From contig CATNEN010000024.1 in NCBI GenBank assembly GCA_950097015.1, positions 6,710,001-6,774,000 of the forward strand: a stretch of 64,000 nt of DNA. Direction: 5' to 3'. Within the stretch, counting starts at the first letter, position 1, and the number at the start of each line of letters is the position of its first letter. Of this stretch, positions 62,455-64,000 are shown piece after piece. The DNA is from Macrostomum hystrix. Its lineage: Eukaryota; Platyhelminthes; Macrostomidae. The notes under the pieces are model-generated. The model saw nothing but the letters and a program-made list of their open reading frames with translations. It was not told the origin of the DNA and ran no database searches. Both the position numbers and the translations under genes were made by a program.

Positions 62455-64000
62455 CATTCTAGGTTGGGCGATTTCAGGTTGGGGGATTTCAGGTTGGGGG
62501 ATTTCAGGTTGGGAGATTCCAGGTTGGGAGATTCCAGGTTGGGAGATTCCAGGTTGGGAGATTCCGGGTTGGGTGATTCTAGGATGGGAGATTCCAGGTT
62601 GGGTGATTCTAGGATGGGAGATTCCAGGTTGGGTGATTCTAGGATGGGAGATTCCAGGTTGGGAGATTCTAGGATTGGAGATTCTAGGATGGGAGATTCC
62701 AGGTTGGGTGATTCTAGGATGGGAGATTCCAGGTTGGGTGATTCTAGGATGGGAGATTCCAGGTTGGGTGATTCTAGGATGGGAGATTCCAGGTTGGGAG
62801 ATTCTAGGATGGGAGATTCCAGGTTGGGTGATTCTAGGATGGGAGATTCCAGGTTGGGTGATTCTAGGATGGGAGATTCCAGGTTGGGAGATTCTAGGAT
62901 GGGAGATTCCAGGTTGGGTGATTCTAGGATGGGAGATTCCGGGTTGGGTGATTCTAGGATGGGAGATTCCAGGTTGGGTGATTCTAGGATGGGAGATTCC
63001 AGGTTGGGTGATTCTAGGATGGGAGATTCCAGGTTGGGAGATTCTAGGATTGGAGATTCTAGGATGGGAGATTCCAGGTTGGGTGATTCTAGGATGGGAG
63101 ATTCCAGGTTGGGTGATTCTAGGATGGGAGATTCCAGGTTGGGTGATTCTAGGATGGGAGATTCCAGGTTGGGAGATTCTAGGATTGGAGATTCTAGGAT
63201 GGGAGATTCCAGGTTGGGTGATTCTAGGATGGGAGATTCCAGGTTGGGTGATTCTAGGATGGGAGATTCCAGGTTGGGTGATTCTAGGATGGGAGATTCC
63301 AGGTTGGGTGATTCTAGGATGGGAGATTCCAGGTTGGGAGATTCTAGGATTGGAGATTCTAGGATGGGAGATTCCAGGTTGGGTGATTCTAGGATGGGAG
63401 ATTCCAGGTTGGGTGATTCCAGGTTGGGAGATTCCGGGTTGGGTGATTCTAGGATGGGAGATTCCAGGTTGGGTGATTCTAGGATGGGAGATTCCAGGTT
63501 GGGTGATTCTAGGATGGGAGATTCCAGGTTGGGAGATTCTAGGATTGGAGATTCTAGGATGGGAGATTCCAGGTTGGGTGATTCTAGGATGGGAGATTCC
63601 AGGTTGGGTGATTCTAGGATGGGAGATTCCAGGTTGGGAGATTCTAGGATTGGAGATTCTAGGATGGGAGATTCCAGGTTGGGTGATTCTAGGATGGGAG
63701 ATTCCAGGTTGGGTGATTCTAGGATGGGAGATTCCAGGTTGGGTGATTCTAGGATGGGAGATTCCAGGTTGGGTGATTCTAGGATGGGAGATTCCAGGTT
63801 GGGAGATTCTAGGATTGGAGATTCTAGGATGGGAGATTCCAGGTTGGGTGATTCTAGGATGGGAGATTCCAGGTTGGGAGATTCCAGGTTGGGAGATTCC
63901 GGGTTGGGAGATTCTAGGATGGGAGATTCCAGGTTGGGAGATTCTAGGATTGGAGATTCTAGGATGGGAGATTCCAGGTTGGGTGATTCTAGGATGGGAG
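62455..64000. repeat. 15/30-bp dimeric minisatellite, continues past the window
   Basis: The base unit is 15 bp (GATTCCAGGTTGGGA or GATTCTAGGATGGGA). The two forms alternate to make a 30-bp dimer, about 50 dimers in view. A block with GATTCTAGGATTGGA recurs at irregular multiples of 30 bp, showing further block duplication. The array is cut by the window end. Confidence 0.96.

Overview
The window looks like animal nuclear DNA. It has spliced genes with GT-AG introns, tRNA-derived SINEs, Helitron and hAT-type DNA transposons, and an extreme load of minisatellites. By my reading about a third of the 64 kb is tandem array with 15-59 bp units. The protein families are metazoan: a PPM1H/J/M phosphatase, EMC6, a TENT4-type poly(A) polymerase and a ZNF608/609 (Scribbler/Brakeless) regulator. 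I cannot name the species. A lophotrochozoan or flatworm-like invertebrate would fit, but that is a weak inference.

Layout. 1-545 is a 20-bp minisatellite. 724-11208 holds four head-to-tail non-autonomous Helitrons. The first three are almost identical, and the first two each carry the same 1.35-kb downstream flank. Every copy keeps only the C-terminal helicase end of Rep/Hel and contains a nested hAT-type MITE. 12457-18700 (+) is a nine-exon PPM1H-like phosphatase with a SINE in intron 1 and different tandem arrays in introns 2, 4, 5, 6 and 8. A 1.4-kb array starts about 35 bp after its stop codon. 21451-21879 (+) is EMC6. 23158-24091 (+) is a two-exon gene I do not recognise; its intron is an array of copies of its own splice donor. 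27862-30814 (-) is a four-exon TENT4-like gene. 30815-34400 is AT-rich intergenic DNA. 34487-59760 (-) is the ZNF608/609-like locus: three well-supported 5' exons (48179-59760) and, after a 12.6-kb array-filled intron, two further exons (34487-35613) that encode a second, diverged copy of the family's signature domain. 62455-64000 is a dimeric array that runs off the window.

The genes do not form an operon or pathway. They cover dephosphorylation, ER membrane-protein insertion, RNA tailing and transcription regulation. The main theme is repeat biology. Most introns carry a private minisatellite, often starting within tens of bases of the 5' splice site. In two genes the repeat unit clearly includes, or begins at, the donor. 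A family of hAT-type MITEs (three copies, two with perfect 8-bp target duplications) carries an internal 16-bp minisatellite whose copy number differs greatly between copies, so a mobile element may be a seed for arrays here. I found no CRISPR array, prokaryotic operon or complete autonomous transposon.
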